Below are positions 41,754 to 53,420 of a DNA stretch of 64,000 nt, one piece after another. Both the position numbers and the translations under genes were made by a program. How positions within the stretch are numbered: position 1 is the first letter of the stretch; every line of letters begins with the position of its first letter. The stretch spans positions 123,675,838 through 123,739,837 of the forward strand of contig CM057000.1 of the NCBI GenBank assembly GCA_029891345.1, read 5' to 3'. The notes under the pieces were generated by a model, which did no database searches, had not been told where the DNA came from, and saw only the letters and a list, made by a program, of their open reading frames with translations. This stretch comes from Dryococelus australis. Lineage: Eukaryota > Arthropoda > Insecta > Phasmatodea > Phasmatidae.

Positions 41754-44156
41754 ATGCTCCACCTGACCACCGATGTTGAGCAGCACTCCATTGTCCCCGA
41801 CCAGTCTCAAAAAGATCGTCACTATTATTTTCATCATAATTCTCGTCATCATTGTTGCCAATTTTTTATTTCCAAGATGATATCAGACAGCTCTTGTTCC
41901 TTCACCAAGCCAACATTCTGTTTTGTTTCCTCACAAAGTTCACTCCCACCATCACCATCGCCATCATCGATGTCATCATTCACATCAACATCTGAATCAT
42001 TGACTTACACAGCTCCAATAGAGCAGCCAGCTCTTCAGTGTCGATTTTGTGACAAGCTATTTCTTGTTTGCAAGAATGGACTATGCCACAAGAGGAACTG
42101 TCACCTCAATCCTTTCAGGGAGGAATAACACCTGTGCGGAACAGTGTGGGAAGTCCTTTGCCTGTAACCGATAAACTCATCTATTACCTTATATCATGTG
42201 CAGGGCGAATCAAGCAAGCTGCATTGTCTCATTGTAAGAACTGTGGTAAGACTTTCAAGCATGTCAGCGATACCAGATGTCATGGGCATAGTTGCTGATC
42301 AACTCGAAATGTTCATGTCACTGGAGTGTGGGACCTGCTGATGACAGTTTACTCATCAAAGTAACCTGTGTGCTCACATCACAAAGTATACTTGACCTGC
42401 CCCTCCACCAGCTAAACATGCCTGTGTAGCTAGCAACCAATCCCAGCCAGGACCATCCACTGAACCTCAGTCTTCACCTTTTGTGCCTGCATGACAAATC
42501 ACCACCAAAGGATACCGCTGCCTGGTAGTCATCACAGGGGCTGGTGCAGCCAACAAACATGGCTTTGGGGAATTAGAGAGTACATTTAGAGGTGTGCTGC
42601 AGACTTATATCACTGGAAATACATCGAGCGATGCCTTCGATATTTGTGGCTACCTTGAAAATATCAAGGTCAATGTCATTGGTCAATTGGAGCAGGAGAT
42701 TAGTGAGCAGGGTCCCATTAAGTTTAACATTTTCCTTGAGTACACTTATGGTAAGCCTGAGCTCCATGAAGAAGAAATGGACCAACGTGCCTTCAAGATG
42801 AACATTCCCCTCTTCGACATAGCTGATGTGGAAGATACTGTAATGACTGTCATCATAAAGATATGCCAGGAAGAGGAGGATTATGTATACAAGGGTAGCA
42901 TCTGGATGCTGACCATTGTGAAGAGGCTCCAGCTGCGATTCAACAAACTGGGCCTGCTATGTGCCTCCTCCTACATTGCCCTCCCTGCTCAGATTGTGAG
43001 ACTAGACTGCCATTATAAACCAGGAAAACACGCCAGCAGTGATTCAAATAGGCAATCCCAGTGTGCTTAATAGAGGGGGTGAATCGTGAACATGTCAACT
43101 AGTGATACTGTGCCCTGGAGACATAATTTGACATCTCTGGCCTAGACTTTCCCACCCTTCTGCAACAGATACCTATCTTTGGAGGAAGAACCCAGGGGTC
43201 AGCATCAATATCTTCACACATGAGGAAGACTGCAAGATCTTCCCAATATGGGTATCAATGGAAGAATGGGCTACCCACTTCGATCTCTTCCTCATGCAGA
43301 CAGAAGATGGGAATGTGCATTACTGCTACATAGCTAATTTCTTCCACCTCATGCACTCGCAGGTGACAATTCATCATGGTGCTGTATATATTTGCAAGAG
43401 ATGTCTGCAAACATATGATGATCAGCTACAGATGACAGGGCTCTCTGGTGCAGACTCTGGCTGAGCACAGGAGGTATCGTAATGACCATGCTGCTGTCCA
43501 AGCCAACATGCCAGAGATGGAGAGGAATGGCCAGTCTCCTGTGCTCAAGTTCCAGAACTACCATAATGTTGATATGGTACCCATAATTGTGTATGACGAT
43601 TTTGAAGCTTTACTAGTACCAGTGCAGACATACCAGCCAGACCCTGAAATGTCGTACACCTATGGGCATCAAAAGCACATGCCTTGTAGCTATGAAATTT
43701 ACATCAAAGTAGACAACAACATAATACCACCCTCCAAGTCCACCAATCTCCCCACCACTGACATAAAACTCTACACTGGGGAGGCACTGCAAAATAAGTT
43801 CATGGCAGAAGTCATTAGGATTATCTCTGTGGTGAAGGATATATATTGCCAGTCTGAGCCTATGTGGCCACTGACCACAGGCAAATGGGCTGGCTATGTA
43901 CGGGTCAATGCCTTGTTCTGGCCCCTTCTCCAGAGAAAACTGGAAGGTTTGCGATCACGACCACTTCACAGGTGTGCTTATTGGGGTGGCATATAACAAC
44001 TGTAACAAGCCTCAATGCCACCCCAAGCACTTGCCAATCCTGTTTCACAACTTGGCATATGATGCACATTTCATCATCGGGATGCGTAGTAGGAGGCAGA
44101 TCCTTGCCCCAGGATTGTCGAAACTGAAGCATTTCCTCACCACTCTCCTGCAATGA
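41754..44156 (+). pseudogene. Polinton 2 DNA polymerase B, N-terminal and exonuclease part only
   Basis: The gene opens with zinc-finger-like segments: LQCRFCDKLFLVCKNGLCHK (about 42032), AEQCGKSF, HCKNCGKTFKH (42068-42298 frame). Then the N-terminal domain: ELESTFRGVLQTYITGN, EQEISEQGPIKFNIFLEYTY (42594-43070) and HFDLFLMQTEDGNVHYCYIA with CKRCLQTY (43258-43464). Exonuclease motif I is VPIIVYDDFEALLVP (43448-43996 frame). The next part, in another frame (43896-44156), gives CDHDHFTGVLIGVAYNNCNK and exonuclease motif II LAYDAHFII. The coding sequence then stops: the palm, with motifs A to C, is gone, although element 1 retains it. Many frameshifts. It cannot synthesise DNA. Confidence 0.88.
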
Positions 44157-45321
44157 ACATCTTGTGTGTGTGTGTGTAGATTTCCCAGCATACAGAAGCC
44201 TCAAGCAGGAGCTGTATATAAATTCTGCCAGGTATGTTGGTGTTCTCCTGCTCTGGTTCCAACATACTGTAGCATATGTACAAGCCATATCAATCCTACC
44301 AGGTGTGTTGGCTTGCCTGAATGACATGCTCAAGTACATACACGAGTTGTATAATGTTGTTGTCATGTGTTTTGCCAGTGTGTGTATTTGTGTCTGCTTT
44401 GTGAGCATTTACAGCACATTGGAGATCATACTACAGCTGCTTAGGTGTGCTGGCCAGTTGTATGCTATGGTTCCATACATATAACTGGTTTTTTTATCCC
44501 CACATTCTAGTTCCATCCCCCTACTCCAGATATTTTCCCTCTGGTATACCACATGCAAGTCATATTCAACTAGTTCTGTATACTTGTTTGTGGCTTGGTT
44601 CCGGCATACTTGAACACATTCAGGGGATATGATCTGCCCTGTCAAGTATGCTGGCTGGTCATGCACTGGAGAACATGTGGGGAGCAGACCTAATCCTGCA
44701 CAGGCATTCAACCAGTGTCCTGGTGCATGTTTAGCTTTCGACAGCACCCTCGAGTACATGTAGTATTTGTATAATATTACTACCATGCCTGCTACAACCT
44801 ATACTACACCCTATATTTCAAGATAACCAATATCTGCAACCAATACTTCTACACTACCAACTCTTTCTGCATGTTCATTATCTACAATGCTTATCATATT
44901 AGGTGTGAATGTGTAAACTAGTATAGTATCACTTAACATTGACGTGTCTGGCTGCCCCCATAGAAGCTGCTTTTATTGTTACACAATGCCCTGTACTCCC
45001 TTCTCTCTTCATCTATCTATCTTTCTGTACTCTTATATTTGCTGTTACCTTTCGTGGTGATCCCTCCTCATTTCTTGGTTTTTTCTAGTGGGGGTGAATT
45101 TTCATTTTCTGTGTTGTAATATCGCCGATTCAATGTTGTCAGCATTACCACTGGGAGTTATTTTTACTGGTAGTGGTGGTGATGGCATCATTAATCACTG
45201 GTCACAAGCCCGGAAGTTGTCCACATGTTATGTCATGTTACATTGATGTGTGGACAGTAAGATGGACTGCAATGCAACAGCATTGACAGGTAAGTGTGGC
45301 AGTGCACAGTGCACTGCTATG
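44157..45321. other. Non-coding part between PolB remnant and right TIR
   Basis: The polymerase palm should be here but is absent. A GT run (44163-44178) and diverged words, such as CAAGTACATACACGAGTTGT at 44330 and CGAGTACATGTAGTATTTGT at 44751, hint at an old duplication of about 420 bp. Open frames on both strands (43905-44408 minus, 44409-44786 minus) are unrecognisable. Confidence 0.55.
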
Positions 45322-46311
45322 GGCCAGTTGCGAGCACGGAGGTCGTGGTGTGTATCTGCGAGGGGGGCCTTGAAGAGTGAGCATTGTGAAAAAACTTCAG
45401 CCTGGTGTGCCAGAGATCCAAGATGATTGCTGCCACTAGGTCAGGTGGAATGCAAGAGCATGAAGTTGTAGCATTCTGTAGGTAGAAACATCCAGAAAAA
45501 CGAGAAGTTTCGAGGCATCCAACATGGCTGCCATATGTACATACTGGCTAACAAATTGGCCACCATATTAGCATACTTACTGACAAAATGAGCGACATAG
45601 TATAGGATAGAGGCATCCATAATGCAAATGCTAGAATTTCCCATATGCACTGGCCGATTAAATGGCCACCTTATGCACATACTGGCTGACAAAATGGTCG
45701 ACATAGTATATGATAGAAGAATTCAGAAGCATCCAGAATGCACACACTAGAAGTTTACATACACATACTGGTCGACAAAATAGCCGACATCATACTGGCT
45801 GACAAAATGGCAATCCCAAATCCCACATGAGTGAAACACCACAATGAGGAATCGGAATGCAAATGCAGGAAGTCTCGATGCATACTTGCCGACAAAATTA
45901 CCGATATAATACTAGCTGACAAAATGGCCAATGTAGTATAGAATAGAAGAATCCAGAATTTAAATGCTAGACGTTTCCATACCCATACTGGCCAGCAAAA
46001 TGGCCACCATCTGCACATACTGGCTGACAAAATGGTAGACATAGTAAAGGATATATGCAGCCAGAACCAATAGAATAATCCAGAATGCAAGCACTAGAAG
46101 TTTCCATACACATACTGGTCGACAATATGGTCACTAATACTGGCTGACAAAATGGCCGATGTGAGCAGAGGGGAAAACGGGAAATTTTTGAGGGAAAAAA
46201 GGAAAAATCGATTTTTTAAAAAGAAAAAAGCCAATTCCAGGATGGCCGTCGTGGCGCCCCGGCTCCTCAGCCAGGAGCCAGTTGCACTGGAATGCTCTAT
46301 TTCTAACTACT
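45322..46311. repeat. Right terminal inverted repeat of Polinton 2
   Basis: It is the mirror of 33525-34530. On the plus strand it shows CATACTGGCTGACAAAATGG-type words repeated about a dozen times. Its outermost bases are TTTCTAACTACT, then GACCAT. A segment at about 46155-46240 (A-rich AAAAAGGAAAAATCG, then GGATGGCCGTCGTGGCGCCC) has no counterpart in the left repeat and may be a later insertion; GTGGCGCC suggests a small SINE head. Confidence 0.93.
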
Positions 46312-46317
46312 GACCAT
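46312..46317. repeat. Polinton target-site duplication, right copy (GACCAT)
   Basis: Identical to 33519-33524. Confidence 0.97.
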
Positions 46318-46919
46318 CGTAAGAGGCGGGCTTAATTGAAACCCTCTTCCCCACTGCTGGCTGCATGACACCAATGTCGCAGATCTTCTAGCTCTCCTCC
46401 GATGTTTCTGTATTGGTTCACTGTCAATTTTCCCGTCCACACAGTCAATTCTCATGTTCACTAACTCGCTAATGCCTTATATTTTCCTATCTACCGTGTC
46501 TATTTTCGTGTCTACATTTTCATTTACGGTGTCTTTTTTCTTATCTATTAATCACTTGCATTAGTAATCTGGCTATTTACATTCTCGTATACCTACTTTT
46601 ACTTAACTAATTTGGTTATTTACAGTTTAATTTGTACTTTATTTTACAGAACTAACTTAGTTTTTTACATCATTGTCAAGCTATTTACACTTGCACTCAC
46701 ATTAACCATCTGGCCACCTAGAATCTGAATTAATACTCGCAGTACTTCCAGTTTTGCAGACATTTTCCTTGTTAACATTCTCTGTGTCAGTTATACAAAA
46801 CAGTCTTATTTGTTTTCACACACGACTATTACAATTATTTCATTTGTTTTAAAATCACTAACTACATGCCTATAGCCTTAACATAATTTACAATTGATTC
46901 ATTAATAATTGCCTCCATT
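46318..46919 (-). pseudogene. gypsy leader and gag 5' part
   Basis: Minus-strand sequence between the primer-binding site and the Polinton edge. Near the edge short readable stretches occur (QKHRRRARRSATLVS-type, about 46360-46430) but no continuous frame. By position it holds the untranslated leader and the start of gag, continued at 33518 beyond the Polinton. Confidence 0.6.
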
Positions 46920-46934
46920 CCACTTCTGACACCA
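46920..46934 (-). promoter_or_regulatory. gypsy primer-binding site TGGTGTCAGAAGTGG
   Basis: On the minus strand TGGTGTCAGAAGTGG begins one base after the 5' LTR end (TAACA-C-TGG). The TGG start matches the CCA end of a tRNA primer. Which tRNA cannot be said from this alone. Confidence 0.85.
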
Positions 46935-46935
46935 G

Positions 46936-47715
46936 TGTTATATAGACACCTGAGGTCGTATCTGAGTTCGTGGGGGACGGAGGTCTTAATAAAAATAAAG
47001 TAACTAAATTTGATTTTTAATTTTTTTGCACAGCAATTATTTACGGTGTTAAATTAACGGTCTACATTATTACTCATTTTATTTAACAGTGAGTGCAATA
47101 TTGAATGTTTTTTAAACTTTAGTTAACATCGTTCTTTATGTATCCGTTTATTTATCGTCAATTAACACACACTGGTCATTAACACATATTCAGTCTAATG
47201 CTGCCATCATTTGTACAATATTTCATTCACGCATTTAGTCCAGTAGTCTGGTTTGCCAGTCTCTCTCTTTACTGCTTGATACTAGCAGTCGCAGATTTCC
47301 CTTCCGCTGGTGACTCCTCTCACCCCTCGTCTTCTATCGCTCGGAACTCAGCCACTTACCCATTAATCAACAACTTGGTTCGGAGGCCTCTCACCCTTAT
47401 ATATAGGTAAACCTGACCATCTGGAAGTTTCAACGCACCCCGAGTCACGCTAACAGAACGAGGTCGGTTATCCAGAGAATTCTACAGATAAACGCAGAAG
47501 TCCTATCCGCCGAAGGTAAGGGGTGGCGAGCCGACAAAGGGTTATCATGGCAGAATGCCTTCATAACTCAAGATGCTGGTAGGATTATCGCTCGACTATC
47601 AGTCAAACATCCCTTTGACTCGCCACCCTGTTATCATATTAGTACCCTGTCCTTCTCTTCCGCCCGCTCGCGCGGGGCGGGTCAAGGTCAGCAGCGCAGA
47701 CCACGGCACGTAACA
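46936..47715 (-). repeat. 5' LTR of the gypsy element (780 bp)
   Basis: In minus orientation it starts TGTTACGTGCCG and ends TATATAACA. It aligns with 28474-29375 but has only one unit of the 64-67-bp repeat. Divergence between the two LTRs is plainly visible, so the insertion is old. Confidence 0.9.
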
Positions 47716-47994
47716 ATAATTATATAATTTTTTACTAAATAAATATAAACTGATACGAAAATAATTTAATTTGAAGCAACTTAAATTTAGTGTTATATTT
47801 TTTTCCGAACCTCATAAATGGCGAGCGGATAGAGAACTCGGATTTATTTAGTGTGAGGTGGCAATATTTCTCGAATGCAAATTATTTAATCTATTGGTGT
47901 CTGTACCATTTTTGTGGTTTTATGAATTCTTAATACTAATTTTGTTCAATGATATATTTTTATAAATAACCCATATTCCTTACGTGAAACATGG

Positions 47995-48045
<51 letters not shown>

Positions 48046-50329
48046 TACACACATGTATACGTTTATGGTAACTTCATATACATAAAATGTAAAAAGTTAT
48101 AAACGTAAGACTTTGCATTTACAAAAATAGTGTCTATAAATTGATGGTAAATTAATTTACTGACACACGAATATAATAAAGCCGTGAAGTTGTTGTTTCA
48201 TTAAATTGCCATAAAATAAATCAAATTTACATTTTTGTTATTGTGTTTAAGTAACTTTGCAATAAACAGCGGAGATGCGATTCGGCAAAGGTAAAACACA
48301 AAACCTAATACATGAACGTGTCGTTAGTATTTTTGTTAGTGTAAAGCATTATGAAGTTCATTTATTTAATACACAAGGTGTTTGTTTCATATTTTGTTGG
48401 GACAGAAACACCTCAATAGTCACATAGTTTTTATATTATTGCCGGTATAAAGATACGAGCTGTTGGAATTACTGATTTCGTTTATCAACTGTATGCATGC
48501 GAGTTTTCCTGTGTAATACTGTAGCTGTACAACGTGTTGTTGTCTTTTGTGTATGCATTTGATTTTTACACAATTAGGTTAATTTAATTGATTAAAAAAT
48601 ATTAATAGCAATATGTGTTTTGTATTGTAACGCCCGCAAAATGCACCTCATGTGCTCATGTAATTAATAATGTTTTCTTTATTTTTCACACTTTCCAAAT
48701 TGGCATGATATTTTATGTATGATTTTATGTGAATTTTGGCTACACATGTCAATAAAGTGTAATATAATTTATTTTTTATTTTATTTTTTTAGTATCAGTT
48801 TTTTTAAATTTCACATGCAGGTCATTTTAATTTAGCTGTACGATGGCAATATTACCTGTGTGTAACTTGAGTAGGTTAGTTAGTTTACATTTATGTATTT
48901 CTTTATATGTAATTAATTTAATTTTTATTTTTCGGTCTCTTGTTGCGAATGTTTTTAATTTTATTTAATTTTAATATCCATTTTGAGATCAAGTATTCTG
49001 GGTTTTTAGGGCGTTTTAGATACTTCCCCTGACTACGTTATAAGAAATGTTTGTTACCAGCGTTAAGTGGGTGCTGAATTTGTCCCTTTTCGCTAGTTTT
49101 AGAGAGTTGGGAGGTAGAAGCATCCTTTACAACGTCAACGTGTAGAATAGTTCCACGTATTAAGCACCATGCCATACCCTACACGCTACGAGAGCAGCTT
49201 ACAGGTCCTAGTTAATATAATAAAGATGATTGACATATCGAGAGCACTGAAACTACACAACATATAAGATTTTTCAGGTATGGTCTACAGATGGCACTGT
49301 TTAGCGTCGGCTACTTGTTCTAGGAGGATTCAACCGACGCCATGTTGTGATTTTCAAGTACTTAGAATCCCAGCTTAAAGTTTCTCACGGGAAACCCGAG
49401 ATTTTTTTTTTTTTTTTTTGTGGTTTCCTGAGCTAGGCACGTAAACTTAAATTTCATATATTTGCAACTTAATATTTGTAATTTTTGATTAAGTTTGACG
49501 CTGGCCTGTTTCTATCACGTTAGTATGGGGATCAGGCAAGCTAGGTACGACCACTTTCAGCTGCAGCAGGATATTGTTGTTGTCACTTAGTTTTTGCTGA
49601 TTGCCATCAGGGTCTTAAAGTATTCCATTCGGAAAATATTGCAGAGTAATAAATTGAGAAAACTTAATGAACGTACTAGTTCCAAAATTAACTATGTCAT
49701 GTGTCGACTGCTTCTGTGTAAAGTTGAACTGCCTTGTGTCCTATCTTCCAGTGAATTTACGCTATTTTTTTTTAAATTTATTCTGATATTTGTGCTGAGT
49801 GATCATGTACACAAAGGTGTGTATAAAATTTGGTCTGCTGTATGATGTATGCAGTACGGTAAGTGCATCATCTGTTTTATCTAGGCGTGGACGGGGCAAT
49901 TAGTGGCTTCCGCCTGGGTCTAGCGGAGTGCAAGCTGGCAACAAGTTGCTGCAACCTGTAATAATATTTATTGGGAAAACACAGCGAACCAATTTACTTA
50001 GGGTAACCGTCACGCACCACCTGAGCAAGGAGCAGGATTTAATAACAGAGAAGTGCCAAGTCTTCTGTATGTGCATAGTAATATTACCTATCAGGTTAAC
50101 TAGAGCCTACGTTCAAGCTTATGTAGATTTAAAATTTATGTGTGTATACGTACGAGCGCTGTGTAAGAAAGTGTTTACCATACTACTACTAGTGATACAC
50201 AAATTGTACGTATGGGTTATCATCATTCTACACATAAAATAAACTGGCCATCCTAACGTGGTGGCATTGTGTGCATCTGTGTTGCATGTTATATATATCT
50301 GTGTGTGTAGGTGTATGTGTATAGAACAT
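47716..50329. other. No recognised gene; TA microsatellite 47998-48041
   Basis: Strongly AT-rich. A (TA)n tract of about 44 bases sits at 47998-48041 and a T18 run at about 49403. Open frames such as 49594-49845 and 49928-50242 (plus) were read and are not recognisable. Confidence 0.5.
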
Positions 50330-50590
50330 TTTCAATATCGTATAGTTAATGCAAGTAAATTAAAGACCAATTGGATGAAAGAAACACAAGAAGACCTGGA
50401 ACAACTGAAAATCTCAGAAGAAGAAATCAAGGACAGGATAAAATTCAAAAATATATTTAGAAACACGAAAATTGAACAAGAACCTAAAAAAGAAATGATA
50501 GAAGATGGACAGAGGTAAGGAAGAAAAAAACATAGTGAATTAATGAAGAGGTTTTGGGGAGATTGGCTCAAGTGCACACGCTCTCCTAAA
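50330..50590 (+). pseudogene. Non-LTR retrotransposon ORF2, C-terminal tail
   Basis: The frame 50258-50518 becomes meaningful from about 50360: NWMKETQEDLEQLKISEEEI, then KDRIKFKNIFRNTKIEQEPK. After a stop or shift it continues with KKHSELMKRFWGDW. A W-x-DxVREDLxxLxIxEExxxDRxxFR helix followed by a basic (R/K)KxHSExMKxFW tail is what I recall as the C-terminal end of endonuclease-reverse transcriptase ORFs in insect LINEs. The reverse transcriptase itself is absent, so this is a 5'-truncated copy. Confidence 0.6.
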
Positions 50591-52464
50591 GGGGAATAAT
50601 CGGAAATAGTAAATAATAATGTAGAGAGAGATAGAGAGCGAGCGTAAGTATATATATATATATATACAGGTGGTTACTCAATTTTGATGATGAATTATTG
50701 AGCAGCATGGCCCAAGTAACAACAGTTGTCGTAATTGCCATTATTGGATTAATTGTAATTTCATATTATTTCTTTTACGATTTGCAAAAATTCCATTCAA
50801 ACATACAATACAAGGAATATATACAAACTTCCGCCAGAAACAAATAGGCAGCCGTCTGTACAGTGGACGCGCAGCGTTTTGTACGCGGATGTAGACAGTA
50901 TTGCCTATGTGCTAGGCACTGAATCGCTGCAGACGAATCTTTGTGTACGTTTTACACGTAAACAGTGGGTCCTGGGCAGTTCATCAAGAGATCGAAATTC
51001 CTGACCGTAAAAGAGTTGTCAGGAAAAATAGGGTGGTCACCTCTGTTATTGCCTGTACGGGGAAAGAAAGGTATTAATGTGAGTTTGCTCTTAAGTTGAA
51101 GATCCCGTTAACATAGAACAATTATCGGAGAATTGTAAATTCATTTCACTTTTTTTTTCTCGATATATTACAAAAATTCATTTCAAAATCTCACTTTTCA
51201 AGGGCTTGCTATTCAGTTTAGGTAGTACGTGTCCTATATATTTTCTACTTATTTTTACATAAGGAATTAACCCATGAAGTATGGCGGTCTAATTGAGAAA
51301 CATTATGTATATATGAGTTAACTGCATCACTTTTATCACGATTACTATCCACTCTCACTGGAATCGTTCTTAGGTAATTTTCAGGTGGTTAATGCGTTAT
51401 GCGGTTAATATTTTGGCATATTACAAAGGAAATGCCGTACAACTGGCGCAGTTGTCTCTGAGAAGCTCGCTGAATAATAATAATAATAATAAATATCACT
51501 TGGAATTTAAAATTTTATAACATGCAGCAACGGGAAGCAGAGATACACGTAAAATACGCATACACGTATTTTACGTGTATACGTTATTTTAAACCTTGAA
51601 TCACGATTTCATGCAAGGTTTCAATGAAACGAATCCTTAAAGGACGAAGTGTAAAAAACTGCAACGCTTTACGCTTCATTGGCTTTCATTAATGACTAAT
51701 ATGGCCATAAATATTTTAGGATAAATTCACTACATTAAAAAATGTAATTATATATATGTACATAAGTAACTACTTCAAAAATTGAAATGGTTTACAACAC
51801 AGTATAGCTTTTTGTATGTCGAAGCAATCTGAAACAGTAAAAATCTTGGCTGTCACAGTCGTATTACATAAACAACTAGGCTACATCATGAACTTTAGCT
51901 CCACTGGAACTTGATAACACAGCATGATGAAATAAACATATAAAGTACAGACCGTTATTCAACGCTGACCGGGAAACCGTGGCGACACTATCTCTTTGAC
52001 GTCAACAGTTTTTTTTTTCTTTTGATGACCTCTGTGCCGTTCAGTTATACGAGAGACCTTTCACTCTATTACAAATACTTCATCCTCTTCAACGCCGTGA
52101 TTGCGAATTTTTTGCTGGATGGTTATCGGCAAGAAAACCACAAATAAATAAGATATGCAAATTACAAGTATGTAGTAACACTGCACACAAATACGCCTTG
52201 AATTCCGTATCTTCTTTCTAGCATAGCCGAGTGTAATCATCAATCTGCATCTGCTCACCCTACAGAAGATAACTCATTCTATATTATTGTTGACGGTAAC
52301 TTTTATGGTACTGATGTAGATATTAATAATGGTGATGATATCGATGGACGGCAATAAACAATAACGGAAAATATAACACCGACATGGGTTCAAGAATGAA
52401 GGCACCGAAAGCACCTGCCGGGTGATGATCATAAAGAAGTTTACAAAACTGTTGAAAAGATTGC
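50591..52464. other. No recognised gene; GA/TA microsatellite
   Basis: A GAGAGA and TATATA composite tract lies at 50623-50665. The rest is AT-rich. The notable hairpin at 51543-51580 is listed separately. Confidence 0.5.
51543..51580. other. Perfect 16-bp-arm palindrome
   Basis: ATACACGTAAAATACG (51543-51558), loop CATACA, then CGTATTTTACGTGTAT (51565-51580). A 16-bp perfect arm with a 6-base loop would form a stable hairpin. No promoter or coding context explains it. Confidence 0.8.
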
Positions 52465-52972
52465 ACATTATATCTGAATCAGTGCGAATTTCACTGTTTC
52501 AATCAGTTAACAGTATCTGACTGATTCAACACCGACTTCAGTGAATTTATCTTTCGAATTAGGGAAAACTGCCCGTTTTCCTACACTTATTGATTCAGTG
52601 ACATTTTCCACTGATTCGTCAGTCATTTTTTCACTTTTTTTCAGTGATTTTTTGACTGATGGATCACTTAAACAGCGTGTAAATGTGGCAGTCAAAAAAC
52701 GTGCAAAAATGTCCCTTAAACAACGCTTATTAAGTGAAATAACAACGCATAAACGGAGATAATGTAAATACAAAATACTTTCTAAAAGGTGTTTCGTCTT
52801 TCAAAACACCATTTTATGAAGCAATAAAAACATTCAGTCTTTCGATCTGTTTTTACGTCTTTCATTTCTTATTTGGTGTATTCATCACATCGCTTTATTT
52901 TCGAAGGTTGAAACTGCATATGATATGGTGAAGAGAGTGTACTCATAAGTACTATTCATTTTAACAATCCTA

Positions 52973-53207
52973 TAGGCTGTTCATGGTAAAGCGAGCACTT
53001 TTGAGGCCCTATTATTTTTATTTTCTGCGATTTTTTTTCCCTATACCCACCTTTTAAAATAAATATTGCAATATAAGTAATAAACACGGTATGTATATTC
53101 CACCACACTCGGAAATTAACGTCTAAGTCTAAAATAAAATACACTTACTGACTTTTATTCCAAATGAGGATGCTTTCAAAAGTGCTCACTTTACCGCGAA
53201 TAGCCTA
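52973..53207. mobile_element. MITE-A nested in MITE-B (235 bp)
   Basis: TAGGCTGTTCATGGTAAAGC at the left and CTTTACCGCGAATAGCCTA at the right, flanked by TA on both sides (52971-52972 and 53208-53209). The interior ATTCCACCACACTCGGAAAT is shared with 15724-15960. TA duplication suggests mobilisation by a Tc1/mariner transposase. Confidence 0.88.
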
Positions 53208-53284
53208 TAACAGTATCAATGAAACCAAAATCGAAAAGTAAGGGCATACAATTTAAAACTACGCGCATTGGATGAGAAAATATA

Positions 53285-53420
53285 AGACATGGCCCTGCCC
53301 CCATAGGGTAGGGTGGACGACTTGTAGTCGGAGGGTCGCGGGTTCGCGCCCCTGTCCCTCCGCGGCAGATTTCCAGTTCGCTTGTCGCGTGCATGTGGAC
53401 TGAGAATTTGTCGGCAAGTC
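53285..53420 (+). mobile_element. SINE fragment with B-box
   Basis: GGGTCGCGGGTTCGCGCCCC (about 53333-53352) is a B-box in a tRNA-like context preceded by GGACGACTTGTAGTCGGA. The A-box is poor. The segment is missing from MITE-B copy 1, so it is an insertion. Confidence 0.5.

Larger units (their letters stand above)
33525..46311. mobile_element. Maverick/Polinton (adintovirus-like) element 2, 12,787 bp, both ends present
   Basis: Both ends read AGTAGTTAGAAATAGAGCAT inward, followed by terminal inverted repeats of about 1 kb, and the element is flanked by perfect GACCAT. Minus-strand genes: integrase, conserved Maverick ORF, coiled-coil protein, packaging ATPase. Plus-strand genes: PLA2 protein, adenain-like protease, penton-like and hexon-like capsid remnants, DNA polymerase B N-terminal half. 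This is the gene set of animal Polintons, called adintoviruses when viewed as viruses. It is shorter than most Polintons (usually 15-20 kb) because the capsid and polymerase genes have lost large parts. It sits inside gag of a gypsy element. Most genes are broken, so it cannot move or form particles unaided. Confidence 0.95.
28474..47715 (-). mobile_element. Ty3/gypsy LTR retrotransposon split by a Polinton
   Basis: A minus-strand element with 5' LTR at 46936-47715 and 3' LTR at 28474-29375, a primer-binding site next to the 5' LTR, a polypurine tract next to the 3' LTR, and gag, protease, reverse transcriptase, RNase H and integrase remnants in Ty3/gypsy order. ATAA flanks both outer ends (28470-28473 and 47716-47719), fitting a 4-bp target duplication. 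The span is 19,242 bp, but 12,793 bp of it is the Polinton plus its duplicated target; the gypsy itself is about 6.4 kb. Every coding segment carries stops, frameshifts or lost catalytic residues, so it is inactive. The Polinton insertion in gag came later, since its own target duplication is perfect. Confidence 0.93.

Noticed and set aside
43905..44408. 167-codon minus-strand frame opposite PolB
   Set aside because: It is antisense to the exonuclease part of the polymerase and then runs through the GT tract; no domain is visible.
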